From: Candidatus Gastranaerophilales bacterium
Lineage (GTDB): Bacteria > Cyanobacteriota > Vampirovibrionia > Gastranaerophilales > Gastranaerophilaceae
DNA: 64,000 bases
Reading direction: 5' to 3'
Assembly: GCA_905234865.1 (NCBI GenBank)
Contig: CAJOJE010000010.1
Span: 1 to 64,000, forward strand
The notes under the pieces are model-generated. The model did no database searches and had not been told where the DNA came from. It saw only the letters and a program-made list of their open reading frames with translations. The translations under genes and the position numbers were made by a program. The stretch's first letter is position 1; the number at the start of each line of letters is the position of its first letter. Positions 63,767-64,000 of this stretch are shown one piece after another.

Positions 63767-64000
63767 TGTTAAAAAAAGCGGATTCTGATAGATTTTCCCA
63801 TACCTCGTATAAGTTTGTGTACTAAAAATCTACTAAGTATATTTTAATTTTATTTTATTTTATATAAATTTTATTATAATATATTTAGTCTTAATCAAAT
63901 AATACCATATAAATTTTATTTTGACTACAAACTAAAATAAAAGTAGTATTTTTTAATAAAAGTATACTTTTTATAATTTCAGGTATTATAATTTAGACAT
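63767..64000. other. AT-rich upstream region of rny, 234 bases
   Basis: No gene is seen. The region is strongly AT-rich with runs such as ATTTTATTTTATTTT (around 63846). TATAAT (63987-63992) is followed by six bases and AT at the last two positions of the window; the same spacing is found before leaderless start codons elsewhere in the window. Confidence 0.4.

Overview
The window is AT-rich (roughly a third G+C by eye) and comes from a bacterium with a Gram-negative style outer membrane. It has a lipid A operon (lpxD-lpxC-fabZ-lpxA), a heptose adenylyltransferase, an autotransporter with an outer-membrane barrel and a prepilin-like protein. These sit beside RNase Y-YmdB, a SpoIID/LytB protein and a TagO/WecA-type transferase, and a flagellar fragment is present. 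This mix fits the non-photosynthetic cyanobacterial relatives (Gastranaerophilales/Vampirovibrionia, 'Melainabacteria'). That placement is inference from gene content, not a phylogenetic result.

Layout: 0-1 kb, a prepilin-like gene cut by the edge and two small unknown genes. 1.1-13.9 kb (minus), an envelope and repair block: plsC, ROK sugar kinase, mfd, a PrsA/SurA-like lipoprotein, rfaE2, lpxD, lpxC, fabZ, lpxA, M29 aminopeptidase, polyprenyl synthase and lepB. 14.0-15.3 kb (plus), ahcY. 15.4-19.9 kb (plus), an accessory three-gene island: a SLOG protein with SLATT-like membrane part, a membrane-anchored TIR-coiled coil-TPR protein, and a small unknown protein. 20.1-32.1 kb (minus), one 4,012-residue autotransporter with chlamydial-Pmp-like GGAI/FxxN repeats and four long internal repeats. 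32.4-38.4 kb, GNAT, a secreted protein, groEL/groES, ispD and a secreted HExxH protein. 38.5-40.4 kb (minus), a FliJ/FliK/FlgF-like flagellar operon. 41.3-53.2 kb (minus), a PBSX-like contractile phage particle cluster running from scaffold and capsid to fibre and lysis genes. 53.6-55.7 kb, a membrane protein, rpiB and fba. 55.9-57.6 kb (plus), two small phage-type genes and a terminase large subunit. 57.7-63.8 kb (minus), HU, SpoIID, a small protein, TagO/WecA, PHP, ymdB and rny.

Two systems stand out. The first is the SLOG-TM plus TIR-TM-TPR pair, which has the parts of a Thoeris-like nucleotide signalling defence (TIR producer, SLOG sensor) with a membrane output. The second is the phage particle cluster. 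It has capsid, scaffold, connectors, sheath, tube, baseplate, fibre, amidase and terminase. In this window it has no portal, tape measure, integrase, repressor or replication gene, and rpiB and fba separate the terminase from the rest. It looks like a domesticated particle or gene-transfer-agent candidate rather than a complete prophage.

Regulatory structure is also visible. Several genes have a -10 element 6-7 bases before the start codon and no Shine-Dalgarno sequence, so they are probably leaderless. The lysis module holds two 52-base elements with identical ends and a conserved stem built from different bases, and an attenuator-like hairpin set. The upstream flank of the particle operon holds operator-like inverted repeats and a candidate small RNA.
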